A stretch of DNA of 64,000 bases from CALMEC01 sp964628685 (lineage in GTDB: Bacteria; Actinomycetota; Thermoleophilia; Miltoncostaeales; Miltoncostaeaceae). A program made the position numbers and the translations under genes. Shown here in pieces: positions 27,640-36,622 of this stretch. The notes beneath the pieces were generated by a model, which had not been told where the DNA came from, did no database searches, and saw only the letters and a program-made list of their open reading frames with translations. The stretch lies in contig CAZVNM010000003.1 in the NCBI GenBank assembly GCA_964628685.1, positions 62,001 to 126,000 on the forward strand. Direction: 5' to 3'. Every line of letters begins with the position of its first letter. Position 1 is the stretch's first letter.

Positions 27640-28188
27640 GGCAGAGCACCTCCTTCCACCGGAGGGTACACGCAATCGAAAGATTCGCAAACACCTGGTG
27701 CAGGGCCCCACCGCAGCCGTCGGCGTTCGAACCCGCTTTCGTGGCTGGATCCACGAGGGTCGTGGCGGTTGTCGTCAGTGTCGGTGGCCGCGACGACCTG
27801 CGGGTCCGGGGTGATCCAACCGACCATCGACGGAGGACACACATGGTCCATGCCAGTGACCCGTCAGTTCACCAACACCACATGCAGGCCGGCCGCCGCG
27901 CCTACCTCACCGCCCCGGCGACATCACGATGGCTCACCCGCCAGCAGGCGCCGGCGTCAATTGAACGTGACGCACCGTTCACTTGTGACGGCCCCGGCAC
28001 ACCGTCGACACACAACCGTTGCGAACGGGCCTCATCCGTGACGGATGCGGCCGCGCCGAGGCCACTTCGACCACCAGGATCGTTCAATTGGACGACCGCG
28101 GCCTCCCGGTGGTCCAGTCGCCGAAACCCTGGCGACCGCCGCCCGGGTCCCGATAGCGTCCCCCCGACCGCGACCTGCGAGGTGACCC
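27640..28188. other. Upstream region of the TA island and of the SUFU gene
   Basis: On the minus strand, TTGCGA and TACCCT (about 27660-27690) could be the antitoxin promoter. On the plus strand, GGAGG precedes an ATG at 27843 opening a frame (MVHASDPSVHQHHMQAGRRA and on) that runs into repeat C and then degenerates; it may be the stump of a gene cut by the element. A TAGCGT box near 28154 may serve the SUFU gene. Confidence 0.4.
27955..27989 (+). repeat. Flanking repeat C, right copy
   Basis: Begins CGTCAATTGAACGTGACGCA and ends CACTTGTGAC, matching 26261-26296. A short related piece, CGTTCAATTGGACG, occurs at 28079-28092. Confidence 0.75.
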
Positions 28189-29328
28189 ATGGGCTTCCTG
28201 GACAGACTCCGAGGCAAAGCCGAAACCGGCGCCGAACCCCCGACCGAACCTCCCGCGGCGGCCGGCGACGATGGTGACGCGTCCGCACCCGGCTGGGATG
28301 CGATCGCCGCCGCCGGCAGACGTGCGCACCCCGACCAGCCGACACCGTTCCATGTGGGCACGATCATCAAACACCGCTTCGGCGGTCCCGACCCGCTCGA
28401 CGGCATCGACGTCCACCGGAGCGCATCACCGGTGCCCCACTGGCACTACGTGAGCTACGGCTTCAGCGACCTCTACGACGACACACCGCAGGCGGACGCC
28501 GACGCCGTCTCCGGGTTCGGTTTCGAGATGACGTTCCGGCTGGCCGACGCCGCCGCGGCCGATGCCCACGTGGATCCGCCCCTCTGGCCGGCGAGCCTCC
28601 TGCAACACCTGGCGCGGTACGTCTTCGACAGCGGCAACGTCTTCAGCCCCGGCCATCACATCGACCTGAACGGACCGATCTGCGTCGACGAGCCGACCGC
28701 GCTCACCGCCCTCGTGTTCGTCGAGGATCCGGACATGGGGTCGATCACGACACCCCGCGGCCGGGTCGACTTCATCCAGGCCGTCGGCGTCACCACCGCC
28801 GAGCTCGACGTGATCGGACGCTGGAATGCGCTCGCCGTCGCCGAGATGCTGGACGAGCGCCACCCCCGTGGGGTCACCGACCTGACCCGCGCCTCCCTCA
28901 CCGACGACCCCGGGGTCATGGCCCGCATCGAGGACGGCATCCGGCGCGACGGCTCGAGCCAGGGGATGCTCTACGTCGACCACCTGGGGGTCGAGCGGAA
29001 TGCGACGCCACCGGTGGTCGAGATCGGTGCCGGCATCGTCGATCGACTCATCTCGGTCCTGATGGGACGAATCCCCTTCGACCGGCCGCTGATGATGGTC
29101 GGACGCGAGGCCGCGCTCATCTTCAGCCCCGGCGCCCCCGCCGGCATGGAGCCGGCGGAGGACGGAGCGCCTGCCATCACGCTTTCGCCCGCGGATGTCG
29201 AGTCGCTTGCCGCCACCCTGCGGCCCGAGCGCGGCGAGTACCGCGCTCCCGGCCTGGACGTCGTGTGGCGGGTCGTGCCGTCCAACATCACCGACGACGA
29301 CGGAAACGTGGTCGAGACCATCGGCTGA
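28189..29328 (+). CDS. Suppressor-of-fused (SUFU) domain protein
   Basis: 379 residues. After a charged, Pro/Ala-rich start, the SUFU domain covers about residues 65-250 (VPHWHYVSYGFSDLYDD, GFEMTFRLAD, ELDVIGRWNALAVAEMLDE, TDLTRASL). Bacterial SUFU proteins are often linked with polymorphic toxin immunity or stress functions; here there is no toxin gene beside it and the role is unknown. The start at 28189 has GAGGTG upstream. Confidence 0.85.
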   Translation: MGFLDRLRGKAETGAEPPTEPPAAAGDDGDASAPGWDAIAAAGRRAHPDQPTPFHVGTIIKHRFGGPDPLDGIDVHRSASPVPHWHYVSYGFSDLYDDTPQADADAVSGFGFEMTFRLADAAAADAHVDPPLWPASLLQHLARYVFDSGNVFSPGHHIDLNGPICVDEPTALTALVFVEDPDMGSITTPRGRVDFIQAVGVTTAELDVIGRWNALAVAEMLDERHPRGVTDLTRASLTDDPGVMARIEDGIRRDGSSQGMLYVDHLGVERNATPPVVEIGAGIVDRLISVLMGRIPFDRPLMMVGREAALIFSPGAPAGMEPAEDGAPAITLSPADVESLAATLRPERGEYRAPGLDVVWRVVPSNITDDDGNVVETIG

Positions 29329-29362
29329 CATCGGCACCGCTCTTCGACGCACACCGGGCGTG

Positions 29363-29394
29363 CGCAAGTTAGGTGCCTGGCACCACGGCGTGCG
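29363..29394 (-). repeat. Dispersed repeat B, copy 4 (inverted)
   Basis: Reads CGCAAGTTAGGTGCCTGGCA then CCACGGCGTGCG; the inverted orientation of the 22021 repeat with a few substitutions. Confidence 0.7.
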
Positions 29395-29430
29395 CCGAAC
29401 CGAATCCCGACGGCGCGCCCCGGGACCCGG

Positions 29431-29436
29431 TACCGT
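29431..29436 (+). promoter_or_regulatory. TACCGT -10 box
   Basis: Eight bases before the exonuclease III ATG; no Shine-Dalgarno. Confidence 0.45.
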
Positions 29437-29444
29437 CTCCCCGC

Positions 29445-30317
29445 ATGCGCATCGCCACCTGGAACGTCAACTCCGTCAAGCAGCGGGCCGCGCTCCTGCT
29501 GCGCTGGCTGGACGACCGCCGTCCCGACGTCGTCTGCCTGCAGGAGCTGAAGCTCTCGGACGACGCGGTGCGCGACCTCCTGGGGCCCGAGCTCGCCGCA
29601 CGCGGCTACGAGATCGCGGTGAACGGCGGCGCCGGCCGCTGGAACGGCGTGGCCATCCTCTCCCGCGTCGGCCTCGCCGACGTCACACCGGGACTTCCCG
29701 GCGCGCCCTCCTGGGGTGAGGCCGAGGAGGAGGAATCCCGCGCCATCACCGCCACCTGCGACGGCGTGCGCGTGATCTGCGTCTACGTCCCCAACGGACG
29801 TTCGGTCGGCTCGGACCATTACCGCTACAAGCTCGAATGGCTGGCCGCACTGCGCGACCTGGCTGCCGGCGTCGACCTCCCCCTCGTCGTCTGCGGCGAC
29901 ATGAACGTGGCGCCGACCGACGCCGACCTGTTCGACCCGGCGGCCTACGAGGGCCACACCCACGTGACCGACGAGGAGCGCGCGGCCATCGCCGCCCTGC
30001 GCGACCTGGGCCTGCGCGACGTGGTGCGCGACCGCTGGCCCGACGAGACCGTCTTCACCTTCTGGGACTACCGCGCCGGGATGTTCCACAAGGACCTGGG
30101 GATGCGGATCGACCTGATCCTCGTCGCACAGGACCTGGCCGACCGCACGCGCGCGGCGTGGGTGGACCGCCAGGCGCGCAAGGGCAAGGGGACCAGCGAC
30201 CACGCCCCGGTCATCGTCGATCTCGACGAGGCCCCGGACGGCGACATCGGCCCGGTCGTGCCACCGCCCTCGGCCCCCAGCCGCCGCACCGGCGCCCGGC
30301 TGCCGCAGGCACCATGA
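29445..30317 (+). CDS. xthA: Exodeoxyribonuclease III / AP endonuclease
   Basis: 290 residues of the exonuclease-endonuclease-phosphatase fold. MRIATWNVNSVKQR, CLQELKL (metal-binding Glu), YVPNGRSVGSDHYRYKLEW, CGDMNVAPTD and the final SDHAPV are all XthA signatures. It cuts DNA at abasic sites and removes 3' blocking groups in base-excision repair. A Pro/Arg-rich tail of about 25 residues follows the domain. Its stop overlaps the next gene's ATG (ATGA), linking it oddly to a secreted glycosidase-like gene. Confidence 0.93.
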   Translation: MRIATWNVNSVKQRAALLLRWLDDRRPDVVCLQELKLSDDAVRDLLGPELAARGYEIAVNGGAGRWNGVAILSRVGLADVTPGLPGAPSWGEAEEEESRAITATCDGVRVICVYVPNGRSVGSDHYRYKLEWLAALRDLAAGVDLPLVVCGDMNVAPTDADLFDPAAYEGHTHVTDEERAAIAALRDLGLRDVVRDRWPDETVFTFWDYRAGMFHKDLGMRIDLILVAQDLADRTRAAWVDRQARKGKGTSDHAPVIVDLDEAPDGDIGPVVPPPSAPSRRTGARLPQAP

Positions 30318-31381
30318 ACCGACGGCGCGGGACCATCGCGACGGTGGTCGCGCTCCTCACCGCGGCGGCGGCACCGACCGTCGCCTCCGCCGCACCTGCG
30401 GAGGCACGCGATGGATCGGTGTGGCTGCCGTACTGGCTGATGGACCGCGCCTACCCCGCAACAGTCGCCAACGCCGACGCCGTCGGCACGGCGTCGCTCT
30501 TCTGGTACGACGCGACCTCCTGCACCCGGATCGTCGGCTCCCGCGGCGCCGGTGACCGGCGCATCATCGCCGGCCTGCGCGCCCGCGGACTGCGGGTGGT
30601 CCCATCCATCACCGCCTCCGGTCTCACACCCGCCGCCGCCATCGCCTGCTTCACCCACCCGACGCGGCGCACCGCCCACGTGGCGCGCGTCGCGGCCATC
30701 GTCGCGTCGCGTGACTACGACGGCGTCGACATCGACTACGAGCACCTGGCGCTCACCACCGACCCCGCGCATGCGAAGCGCGTGCGCACCGCGTTCACCC
30801 GCTTCGCGACCGACCTGTGCACCCGGATGCGCACCCTGGACCGCTCGTGCTCGATCACGGTGATGCCCCGCACCTCCGATCGCATGGACGTGTGGCGCGG
30901 CAGGCTCATCCCCGGCGTCTACGACTACGCGGCCCTGGCCGAGACGGCGACGACCTTGCGGGTGATGGCATACGACCAGCACGCCTCCGGCACACGCCCC
31001 GGTCCCATGGCCGGCCTGCCGTGGGTCCGCGCGATCGCCCGCTACACGGCGTCGGTGGCGCCGCCCGAGCGCGTGGAGCTGGGCGTCCCCACCTACGGAC
31101 GCGACTGGACCGGTCGCAGCGCCCGATCGATCAGCGGGCCGGCCGCGGCGGCCCTGGCCGCACGTCGGCGTGCGACACCGCGCTACGACCCGGTGCAGGG
31201 CGAGATGACCTTCACCTACACGGACCGGGGCCGACGGCACACGGTCTGGTGGAGCGGTCCGCGCTCGGTGGCCGCCCGAGTCGCCCTGGCACGTCGCGTG
31301 GGGTTCGCCGGCACCGCCGTCTGGGCGGCGGGGCTGGAACAGCCGGGGGTGTGGGCCGCCCTGCGCGCGGACAAGCGGTGA
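30314..31381 (+). CDS. Secreted GH18-family glycosidase-like protein
   Basis: 355 residues. Signal peptide (1-25, ending ASAAPA), then a GH18 barrel with the active-site motif DGVDIDYEH (Glu143) and later VMAYDQHASG and VPTYGRDW. This is the chitinase / spore-cortex SleL-YdhD type of layout, so cleavage of N-acetylglucosamine-containing polymers in the wall or outside is likely. No LysM or binding domain is attached. Confidence 0.85.
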   Translation: MNRRRGTIATVVALLTAAAAPTVASAAPAEARDGSVWLPYWLMDRAYPATVANADAVGTASLFWYDATSCTRIVGSRGAGDRRIIAGLRARGLRVVPSITASGLTPAAAIACFTHPTRRTAHVARVAAIVASRDYDGVDIDYEHLALTTDPAHAKRVRTAFTRFATDLCTRMRTLDRSCSITVMPRTSDRMDVWRGRLIPGVYDYAALAETATTLRVMAYDQHASGTRPGPMAGLPWVRAIARYTASVAPPERVELGVPTYGRDWTGRSARSISGPAAAALAARRRATPRYDPVQGEMTFTYTDRGRRHTVWWSGPRSVAARVALARRVGFAGTAVWAAGLEQPGVWAALRADKR

Positions 31382-31416
31382 GCGGGGGCATCTCCCCCGG
31401 CCCACCGCCCACCGCC

Positions 31417-31920
31417 TCAGGTGACGGTGAACTCCGCGTACATGCCGCCCGCGAAGTGTCCGGGCAGGTTGCAGAGCAGGACGTACTTGCCGGCCTTCAT
31501 GTCGACGCTGAACGACTTGGTCGTCCCGGGCGGCACGTCCGACGTCTCACCGAGTGCACCGGCCTCGTCGGCGGTGCCGTCGGCCTTCGCGAGCGCCTTC
31601 GGTCCTCCCGAGGGCTCCGGCACGACCACCATCTCGTGGGTCATCGTCCCGTCGTTGGTCACCGTGAAGGCCACCCTGCCCGCCGGTGCGGACGTCACCT
31701 GGGGAACCAACTTGAACTCGCCGCCCCTGGCGAGGTCGACCTTCACGGCCGTCTCACCCGCGGGGGTGCCCGAGGTCGCCGTCGTGTCGGTCGCGGTGGT
31801 GGCGGGGGCAGCCGTCGTGTCGGTCGCCGTGGTGGTCGAGCCACCACCGCACCCCACGAACCCCAGCGCTCCCGCGGCGACCACCGCCACCGCACCCACC
31901 GCAATCCGCCTGCTCTTCAT
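31417..31920 (-). CDS. Cupredoxin (blue copper) lipoprotein
   Basis: 167 residues. The lipobox LGFVGC (Cys about residue 24) predicts a membrane-anchored lipoprotein, followed by a Thr/Ala-rich linker and a cupredoxin domain. The type 1 copper ligands can be placed: His in MTHEMVV, Cys in LLCNLPGH, His in PGH, and Met in GGMYAEFTV. It probably carries electrons on the outer face of the membrane; the partner is unknown. The ATG at 31920 is preceded by GGAGGG. Converges with the GH18 gene. Confidence 0.85.
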   Translation of the reverse strand: MKSRRIAVGAVAVVAAGALGFVGCGGGSTTTATDTTAAPATTATDTTATSGTPAGETAVKVDLARGGEFKLVPQVTSAPAGRVAFTVTNDGTMTHEMVVVPEPSGGPKALAKADGTADEAGALGETSDVPPGTTKSFSVDMKAGKYVLLCNLPGHFAGGMYAEFTVT

Positions 31921-32029
31921 CCGGCCCTCCGTTCGTCGGATTCGCCACGGCGCCGAACACGCCGTTCGATCCAAGGGTGGACCGGGAAGATGAGCGCACG
32001 ACGAGAGCTCACGCCGACCCGCGTGCACG

Positions 32030-32506
32030 TCACTCGTCGAGGTGGCCCGCGTCCAGGCGCCGCTCACGCCCGAGCCGCCTGGCCCGCAGCCGGGCATGGC
32101 CCACCCCCACGACCGCCACGATGATCCAGAAGACGCTCAGCACGTAGCGGTAGAACCAGGCCTCGTCGGCCGACACGATGCGGCGCACGGCCAACACGAC
32201 GAGCGCCGCGCTGGCAAGGGCCAGGAGGACCGGCAGCACCTGGCGAAGCCGCCCCCACCAGCCGATCACCTCGCCGACGGCCAGGTCCGCGTCGTCCAGC
32301 TCCCACCATCCCGTGAACACGACCACCACGATGAGGATCATGAGGCCGGGAAACCCCATGGCCGCGGCCGCCACGTCCCAGCCGAGCGCGCCGACCGCGA
32401 TGCCCGACACTGTGAGCGCCGCACCCGCCACGTAGAGCCCGTCCAGACGGTCGGCGCGATGAAGCTCCCGCCGGCGGCGCCGCCGCATGAACGTGCGGCG
32501 ATCCAC
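32030..32506 (-). CDS. Four-helix membrane protein, unknown function
   Basis: 158 residues with a very basic start (MRRRRRREL) and about four hydrophobic segments (VAGAALTVSGIAVGAL, GLMILIVVVVFTGWW, VLPVLLALASAALVVLAV, YVLSVFWIIVAVVGV). No family recognised. A GTG at 32506 lies one base after the stop of the upstream gene, suggesting coupling; the ATG at 32488 is an alternative start. Confidence 0.6.
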   Translation of the reverse strand: MDRRTFMRRRRRRELHRADRLDGLYVAGAALTVSGIAVGALGWDVAAAAMGFPGLMILIVVVVFTGWWELDDADLAVGEVIGWWGRLRQVLPVLLALASAALVVLAVRRIVSADEAWFYRYVLSVFWIIVAVVGVGHARLRARRLGRERRLDAGHLDE

Positions 32507-32507
32507 G

Positions 32508-33017
32508 TCAGAGGTCGAACTGCTGCTTGGCGAGGAAGAGCCGCACCATGCGCACGCCCTCCACCAACAGGTCGAGCGTCCGCTCCGCCTCCTCGGGTGC
32601 GACATCCGCCAGGTCGCGGGCCACGACCCACCAGTCGACCGGCCGCTCGCGCACGAGCGGCAGGAGCGCCGCCGCGACCGCGTTGGGATCGTCGCCCCCC
32701 ACACCGGCGACGCCGGTGACGACATCCTCCGGATCGATGCGGAACGCCCCGGCGGGCGCCTCGTCACCCTCCACCAACCAGGACCGGCCCACCAGCTCCG
32801 CATCGGCGCCGATTGCCTTGATCGGCCGGTACGGCACCGCCGCCGCCAGCGCGGCCAGGCCGGCGTCGCCGTCCCGGGAGGCGCCGCTCGAGATCACGTC
32901 CACCCCCAGACGCATCTGGATGGCCGGCCAGTCGGGCCCGGCGGGCAGCCCGCCCAGCACGATCGTTGGGAGCACCGGCAGTTGGATGCCGGCCTTCGAC
33001 AGCGCGTCACGGTCCAT
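32508..33017 (-). CDS. Hypothetical protein
   Basis: 169 residues. The sequence LPTIVLGGLPAGPDWPAIQMRLGVDVISSGASRDGDAGL has the look of a barrel-type strand-helix segment, and the C-terminus (VDWWVVARDLADVAPEEAER) is helical. I do not recognise a family. The ATG at 33017 is seven bases after a TAGCGT box on this strand. It is followed directly by the membrane protein gene. Confidence 0.6.
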   Translation of the reverse strand: MDRDALSKAGIQLPVLPTIVLGGLPAGPDWPAIQMRLGVDVISSGASRDGDAGLAALAAAVPYRPIKAIGADAELVGRSWLVEGDEAPAGAFRIDPEDVVTGVAGVGGDDPNAVAAALLPLVRERPVDWWVVARDLADVAPEEAERTLDLLVEGVRMVRLFLAKQQFDL

Positions 33018-33024
33018 GCCGGGC

Positions 33025-33030
33025 ACGCTA
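33025..33030 (-). promoter_or_regulatory. TAGCGT -10 box (minus strand)
   Basis: Seven bases before the ATG at 33017; predicted leaderless start. Confidence 0.45.
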
Positions 33031-33077
33031 TCCGGCCGCAGGAGGCTGCGGCCGCCGGGTCGAGCCGCCGTCGCCCG

Positions 33078-33614
33078 TCATCCGACCGTCCCCGCGCCGT
33101 CCACACCCCACGCGTCGACCAGCCGCCGTGCCGGTGCCCTGCGGACCAGGCCGGCCATGAGCGCGATGATCGAACCGTCCGTGAACGCGACCATCAGACG
33201 CCCGGCCTGGAGCAGCCTGGGACGCCGGTGGATGCCGACCACGTCGGCACGCGGTGCTTGCCATCCGATCTCGGCCGGTGCGCCGGCGGGGATCCGGACC
33301 GCCAGCAGACGCCGATCCGTGGGCACCAGGTCGTCGAACCCGCCCACCACCGCATCGCGCATCCGCATGGCCGCACAGCCGCGGTGCCCGATGAGCGACA
33401 CACCGGTGACCAGGCGATCCGTCCGTTCGACCCAGAAGGGCGACGGCAGGCCGAGCAGGTGGTCGATCAGGAGGTCGCGATCGGCCCGCGACGGCGGGTC
33501 GCCGAGGTCCTCGAACCCGGAGAAGTACGCGACGGAGGTGAGCGCACGCGCCGTCTCGCCGGGATCGAGTGCGGCGTCGATCTGGTCACGGTGGATGGCG
33601 AACCGATTGAGCAC
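33078..33614 (-). CDS. Hypothetical protein
   Basis: 178 residues, GTG start with CAGAAT six bases upstream. It contains LLIDHLLGLPSPFWVERTDRLVTGVSLIG and ends in a possible hydrophobic stretch, SIIALMAGLVRR. It resembles small PH-like or nucleotide-independent folds only superficially. Function unknown. Confidence 0.5.
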   Translation of the reverse strand: MLNRFAIHRDQIDAALDPGETARALTSVAYFSGFEDLGDPPSRADRDLLIDHLLGLPSPFWVERTDRLVTGVSLIGHRGCAAMRMRDAVVGGFDDLVPTDRRLLAVRIPAGAPAEIGWQAPRADVVGIHRRPRLLQAGRLMVAFTDGSIIALMAGLVRRAPARRLVDAWGVDGAGTVG

Positions 33615-33684
33615 GCCGTGATTCTGATGGCATCGCGCTCCGGCGGGTAGCGTGGGCGGTCAATACCGGCGGCGGAGGTCTCTC

Positions 33685-34701
33685 ATGCGGGTGGTCATCG
33701 TGGGTGGCGGTATGGCGGGGCTCGTCCTCGCGCGCGGGCTGATGCTGCGCGGCGTGAACCCCGTCGTCCTCGAACGCAGCCCGTCCAGCGTGCGGATCCC
33801 CGGTCCGATCATGCTGCCCTTCCAGGCCTACGCACCGCTGGGCGAGATCGGTCTGATGGACGACGTGCGACGCGCGGGCCGGGCGATCCCCCCGTACCAG
33901 GGCGACGACCCGGTGGCGTACGGCCTCGGCCGGCAGTTCCTGCTGGACGCGCTTCGCGAGGGCGTCGACATCCGCTGGGAGCACGAGGTGGTCGATCTGG
34001 AGCGCGACGGTGACCGGGTCGTCGGCTGTCGCGTGCGCACCGGTGAGGATGAGCGGTCGCTGCCCTCCGACCTGCTGGTGGGCGCCGACGGCACCCACTC
34101 ACCCGTCCGCGGGATGGCGAGGTTCCCCGCCGAGGTGTACCGGTTCGACACCGCGACGCTCTCGTGGCGCAGCCCGGTGCGGAGCGCCGAGCCCTTCGCC
34201 ATCCACTTCCTGCCGGACGGCCGGCAGGTCACGATGGTCGGCTAGTCCGAGGGGGCGGTGGGCGGGTGGCAGATCCCCCGGCCTGAGGGCGGGGAGGCCG
34301 AGGCGATGGCCCCGGGGTTCGAGGCGTACCGCTCCGCCTACGCGACGATGCTGCCGGCGTCCGCCGAGCCCCTGGCCGCGATCGACGAGTCGGCGTGGTT
34401 CTACCGCGAGGGGTGGGGCGTCAACTGCGAGACCTGGTGGAAACCCGGGGTGGCCCTCATCGGGGAGGCGCTCCACGCCATGAACCCGGAGGCCGGCATC
34501 GGCGCGGGCCTCGGCATGGGCGACGCGCAGGCCCTGGCGGCGGGCGTCGGCGCGCACACCGACGATCCCGACGCCGCGTGTGCCGAATGGGAGCGCTGGC
34601 GCCGACCGGCCCTCGCCCCCTATCTGGCGATGGGCAGTCAGGCGGTGCGCGTGGTGCGCGGCGGGGAGCCGCGACCCGAGGAGCGCTGGCCGCCGCAGTG
34701 A
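33685..34701 (+). pseudogene. FAD-dependent monooxygenase with an in-frame amber codon
   Basis: The N-terminal part has the FAD-binding GGGMAGLVLARGL (from residue 6), a Glu-containing second strand and the later LVGADGTHSPVR motif of PHBH-type aromatic hydroxylases. Codon 187 is TAG, after RQVTMVG; the same frame then continues as SEGAVGGWQIPRPEGG and includes VALIGEALHAMNPEAGIGAGLGMGDA, the second FAD motif. The missing residue is probably Trp (TGG to TAG). The total would be 338 residues, normal for the family. Apart from the amber codon the gene is undamaged, so the mutation is recent or the site is read through. Confidence 0.8.
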
Positions 34702-34711
34702 CCGGTGGGGC

Positions 34712-35026
34712 TCAGTGCCCGACGGAGGCGAACGATCGGGCCTCGTGCATCAGCATCTCGACCGACTCCGCATCGAGCACGGCCATCCAGTTGCGGGAGA
34801 CGCGACCGCCCGAGACGTAGGGCGACAGCACGCCCTTCGTCTGCAGCTGCAGCGCCCGCGCCTGGGGCAGGCGAACCACAACGTGCTCACCGACCAGCAT
34901 GGCGAACGGGTAGCCGTTGATGATGAGGCCGTCGACTCCGGTGTGGTGGGTGCTCTCGCTGACGTCCGGGTCGTCCTCGAGCATCTCCGCGGCGACTCGG
35001 CGGTAGGGGTTGGCTGCGATCACCAT
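34712..35026 (-). CDS. TfoX/YjbR-like small protein
   Basis: 104 residues from the ATG at 35026 (an upstream TTG at 35062 is possible). HHTGVDGLIINGYPFAMLVGEHVVVRLP and GGRVSRNWMAVLDAESVEML match the pattern of TfoX N-terminal or YjbR-type proteins, where a strand pair is followed by GGR.M..W. Function unknown; often found as a stand-alone single-domain protein. Confidence 0.55.
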   Translation of the reverse strand: MVIAANPYRRVAAEMLEDDPDVSESTHHTGVDGLIINGYPFAMLVGEHVVVRLPQARALQLQTKGVLSPYVSGGRVSRNWMAVLDAESVEMLMHEARSFASVGH

Positions 35027-35088
35027 CGACCCCACACTGGCGGGCGCGGCACCGGAGTTCAAGCCCCCGGGCCCGCACCCGACGGATC

Positions 35089-35910
35089 TCAGTCCGGCGG
35101 ACGGGTGGCGAAGATCAGGTGGTTGGACGCCCGGCCGGCGTCAACCATCTCCTGGTATGCGGCGAAGTACGCGATCTGCTCGTCGGTCTTCTCCGGTCCC
35201 TGTTCGTCGGCAAGCAGGTCCCGGTGACGCCGCCACCCGTCAAGCCACCGGGCGAGCTGCCGGGGGAAGTCGGCGTCGGCGGTCACCTCGTCGACCACGA
35301 ACCCGGCGTCGGCCAGCATCCGCATGTAGTCGTCATGGGTGTCGGTGTACTGCGGAACCGTGTACCCCTCGCTGATGCGCTCACGCAGTTCGTCGTCACC
35401 CTCACGCCATTCGAAGGTGCCCGACAGGATGGCCACGGTGCCACCCGGCCGCAGCACGCGGCGCACCTCGCGCAGCACCGCGACCTTGTCCGTGAACACG
35501 TTCATCACGTTCAGCGCGACGACGACGTCGAACGCCCCGCCCGGAAACGGCATGCACAGCGCGTCGCCGAGGACGAAGTCGATGCGCTCCGACATACGCG
35601 CCCGGTCGACCAGGATCTCGGCCACCTCGACGCCGACCTCGTTGACCTCGATGCCGGTCATCCGGCAGCCGGTCTGATCGGCGATGTACGTGGCGGGCCC
35701 ACCGGTGCCGCTCCCCAGGTCCAGCACCTGCGTCGATGCGTCGATCCCCAGACGCGCGACCAGACGATCGAGGAACGCCGGGGTGACGAAGGAGTGCTGG
35801 CCCAGGTCGTCGCCCGCGGGCCAGATCGCGGCGCGCAGCACACGGTTGGCCGGGCTGTCGCCCCGGTGGATCTCCGAGTAGTCGACGGCTCTGCGGGTCT
35901 CGCCCATCAT
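35089..35910 (-). CDS. SAM-dependent methyltransferase
   Basis: 273 residues, class I Rossmann methyltransferase. VLDLGSGTGGPATYIAD is motif I (SAM loop), VEVNEVGVEVAE-type acidic motif II reads GIEVNEVG, LGDALCMPFPGGAFDVVVAL is motif IV and RVLRPGGTVAI motif VI. Similar to UbiE/sterol-type small-molecule methyltransferases; the substrate is unknown. The ATG at 35910 has a strong GAGGAGG upstream and is followed by a second Met. Confidence 0.85.
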   Translation of the reverse strand: MMGETRRAVDYSEIHRGDSPANRVLRAAIWPAGDDLGQHSFVTPAFLDRLVARLGIDASTQVLDLGSGTGGPATYIADQTGCRMTGIEVNEVGVEVAEILVDRARMSERIDFVLGDALCMPFPGGAFDVVVALNVMNVFTDKVAVLREVRRVLRPGGTVAILSGTFEWREGDDELRERISEGYTVPQYTDTHDDYMRMLADAGFVVDEVTADADFPRQLARWLDGWRRHRDLLADEQGPEKTDEQIAYFAAYQEMVDAGRASNHLIFATRPPD

Positions 35911-36055
35911 GGATACGCCTCCTCGGCCGGTCGCGTGCATCCCGTGGGGCGGACGCAACCGGTATACGGCGGACGCCCGGCATTGTGCCAGCGCCCGGGG
36001 CCGGAGGTCGGCGACGCGCCCACGGCGCACCCGACCCACCGGCCCCGAAGGACGA

Positions 36056-36556
36056 TCAGAAGATGCGGTACGCCGTGCGACTGAGGAAGAAGCCGCGCTT
36101 CAACCGCGTGTTGGCGCAGACGACACCGGCGGTCGTGCTGAGGCAGTACACCGGCGTGCCCCGCACGTGCGAGACGTAGTTGTAGCGCAGCACCGGCACG
36201 CCGCGCTGCCAGATGGTGTCGGTGTTGCAGACGGCGCGGTAGCCGCGACGCACGACCTCGATCCGACCGATGGTGCGCCGACCGATCTGCGGCGGGCACT
36301 GGGCGCGCGTGGCGCGGATCGTGCTCCTGCGAAGCTCGCACGCCTCGACGCCGATGTCGGGGTTCTCGATGCCGATGCTGCAGAAGATGTTGCCGCTGGG
36401 GGTGCGGAAGGTGCCCTGGGCCCCCGCCTGGTAGCCCTTTGAGGCGCGGATCTGCTTCATCGCCTGTGCGTAGGTCTTGGGCGGAGCGGCCATGGCCGGT
36501 GCCGCGGCCCCAAGGCAGACGGCGATCGCGGTGATGAGTGGAAGGCGTTTGATCAT
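36056..36556 (-). CDS. Secreted cysteine-rich protein (DUF6636-like)
   Basis: 166 residues. A signal peptide (KRLPLITAIAVCLGAAAPAMA) is followed by a small beta-rich domain with the stretch TFRTPSGNIFCSI and six cysteines likely to pair as disulfides. This TPSGNI.C pattern is characteristic of an actinobacterial secreted family of unknown function. The ATG at 36556 lies seven bases after TACGAT on this strand. Confidence 0.7.
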   Translation of the reverse strand: MIKRLPLITAIAVCLGAAAPAMAAPPKTYAQAMKQIRASKGYQAGAQGTFRTPSGNIFCSIGIENPDIGVEACELRRSTIRATRAQCPPQIGRRTIGRIEVVRRGYRAVCNTDTIWQRGVPVLRYNYVSHVRGTPVYCLSTTAGVVCANTRLKRGFFLSRTAYRIF

Positions 36557-36563
36557 GTGGTCG

Positions 36564-36569
36564 ATCGTA
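36564..36569 (-). promoter_or_regulatory. TACGAT -10 box (minus strand)
   Basis: Seven bases before the ATG at 36556; leaderless pattern. Confidence 0.45.
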
Positions 36570-36622
36570 CGTGCGACCCGCATCACATTTGCCAAGGGTC
36601 GCCAAAGACCCGCCGCGTGGGG

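Noticed and set aside
34243..34245. Selenocysteine or programmed recoding at the internal stop
   Set aside because: The codon is TAG, not TGA, and the expected residue is Trp; no recoding structure is evident.
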